From contig OX439009.1 in assembly GCA_949316495.1 (NCBI GenBank), positions 14,492,201-14,556,200 of the forward strand: a stretch of DNA of 64,000 nt, in the 5' to 3' direction. This document shows, piece after piece, positions 63,069 through 64,000 of the stretch. This DNA is from Amphiduros pacificus. Its lineage: Eukaryota > Annelida > Polychaeta > Phyllodocida > Hesionidae. Within the stretch, counting starts at the first letter, position 1. Every line of letters begins with the position of its first letter. The position numbers and the translations under genes were made by a program. The notes beneath the pieces are model-generated. The model was given only the letters and a program-made list of their open reading frames with translations, was not told where the DNA came from and searched no databases.

Positions 63069-63095
63069 CTGCAATACACAATAATGTTCACAGAT

Positions 63096-63285
63096 ATACC
63101 CCAATATTCTGGATATACCCCAATATTCTGGATATCCACCAATATTCTGGATATACACCAATATTCTGGATATACACCAATATTTTGGATATACACCAAT
63201 ATTCTGGATATACACCAATATTTTGGATATACACCAATATTCTGGATATACACCAATATTCTGGATATACACCAATATTCTGGTT
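63096..63285. repeat. 19-bp minisatellite beside exon 1
   Basis: Ten to eleven copies of CCAATATTCTGGATATACA. It starts about 30 bp from the exon 1 acceptor, on the intron side. Confidence 0.93.
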
Positions 63286-64000
63286 AGGATGGAGATATTG
63301 TGGACCATTATCCAAAATATAAATGTTGGCAACTTTCTTCAGGAAATTTTTGTGACATGAATAGTCATTTTTGCATAGCAACTAGAATAACCACTAATTT
63401 ATATTACATTATATAAATGCAATTTCCAAGAAGCAACATTTTAATAATTTAATAAGGTGTGATTATATGGCATTTGGTTACCACTACTGTGGTATGTCAG
63501 AGTTCTGAACTAATAGATATACTAGGTATATGACATTTAATTCTGATATTTTGAAGCTTTCAGCAGAACCTTTCACAATATGAGAGCACCGTATGTAGTT
63601 CCTTACTGGACTGAAAATTGAACATTTGTTGGCAACACTGCCAAGTTTACACCAGGTGTCCAAATCAGATTAAATGTGAATTATTCAGGCTATTTTGTGT
63701 TGATGAATGTGGCACAGATCAGACTAAAGGTCCTGGATACACAGGTTGTATCTTCTGGGTCACTCCAGAACAAAAGACTGGCTTTGGCTTAGATCTTGTT
63801 AAGTCAATGCTATCAAAACTGATTTTTGTGGAGGAAAATGTCAGAATAAGTTAATTCGTGAACAAAACATACCTGATAAATTTGATATACAATTATCAAA
63901 ATAATTGAGAAAAGTGATGTGTTATGGTTATATCGTAGAAAGAACGATCTATGGACATACATGTACATGTATATCATATTTTATATTAAATTATTGGAGC
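63286..64000. other. intron upstream of exon 1, runs off the window
   Basis: No further ankyrin exon was found on the minus strand here. The plus-strand open frame at 63618-63854 has no recognisable motif. Confidence 0.5.

Noticed and set aside
59851-61176. His/Pro/Thr-rich and Trp/Gly-rich open frames on both strands
   Set aside because: Array artefacts of the 25-bp satellite; each breaks at the first unit with an indel.
63618-63854. Plus-strand open frame of 78 codons near the right edge
   Set aside because: No recognisable motif and no supporting signals; likely chance.

Overview
The window is animal nuclear DNA, AT-rich, with one very long gene on the minus strand whose exons are small and whose introns are full of satellite arrays and small transposons. 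The mobile elements point to a lophotrochozoan, most likely a bivalve or other mollusc: a pearl/Helentron-type element with a tandem core, tetranucleotide tract and 3' hairpin, several MITEs, and a tRNA-derived SINE. I cannot name the species.

The gene is an ANKRD26-like gene (ankyrin repeat domain-containing protein 26). I traced 58 exons by hand from 63068 down to a TGA stop at 297-299. Every junction has GT-AG ends and the reading phase is kept across all of them. With the short form of exon 36 the exons add up to 8499 nt, exactly 2833 codons including the stop. The 5' end, with the start codon and first ankyrin repeats, lies beyond base 64000. The poly(A) site lies before base 1.

Region by region in transcription order: 63068-61631 encodes the last ankyrin repeats. 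59763-39051 encodes a long acidic, disordered stretch in which about 22 short acidic W-D-S motifs recur, ten of them in one 1644-bp exon. 38615-37578 encodes a highly charged E/R/K helix. 34201-24699 is a low-complexity linker. 23948-2869 encodes a coiled coil of over 1000 residues ending in the C-terminal region typical of the ANKRD26/CCDC144 family. 415-297 is the last coding exon.

Almost everything else is intron. It holds over a dozen tandem arrays with periods of 12 to 146 bp, a 2.6-kb fold-back element with 8-bp target duplications inside a 60-65-bp satellite, a pearl/HINE-like element, a SINE, three MITE-like elements and two dispersed repeat families present twice each. The most unusual points are the reiterated W-D-S motif carried on phase-symmetric exons, a tandem array that appears to have grown out of a real splice donor, and the fold-back element. 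I see no second gene, no structural RNA gene and no CRISPR array.
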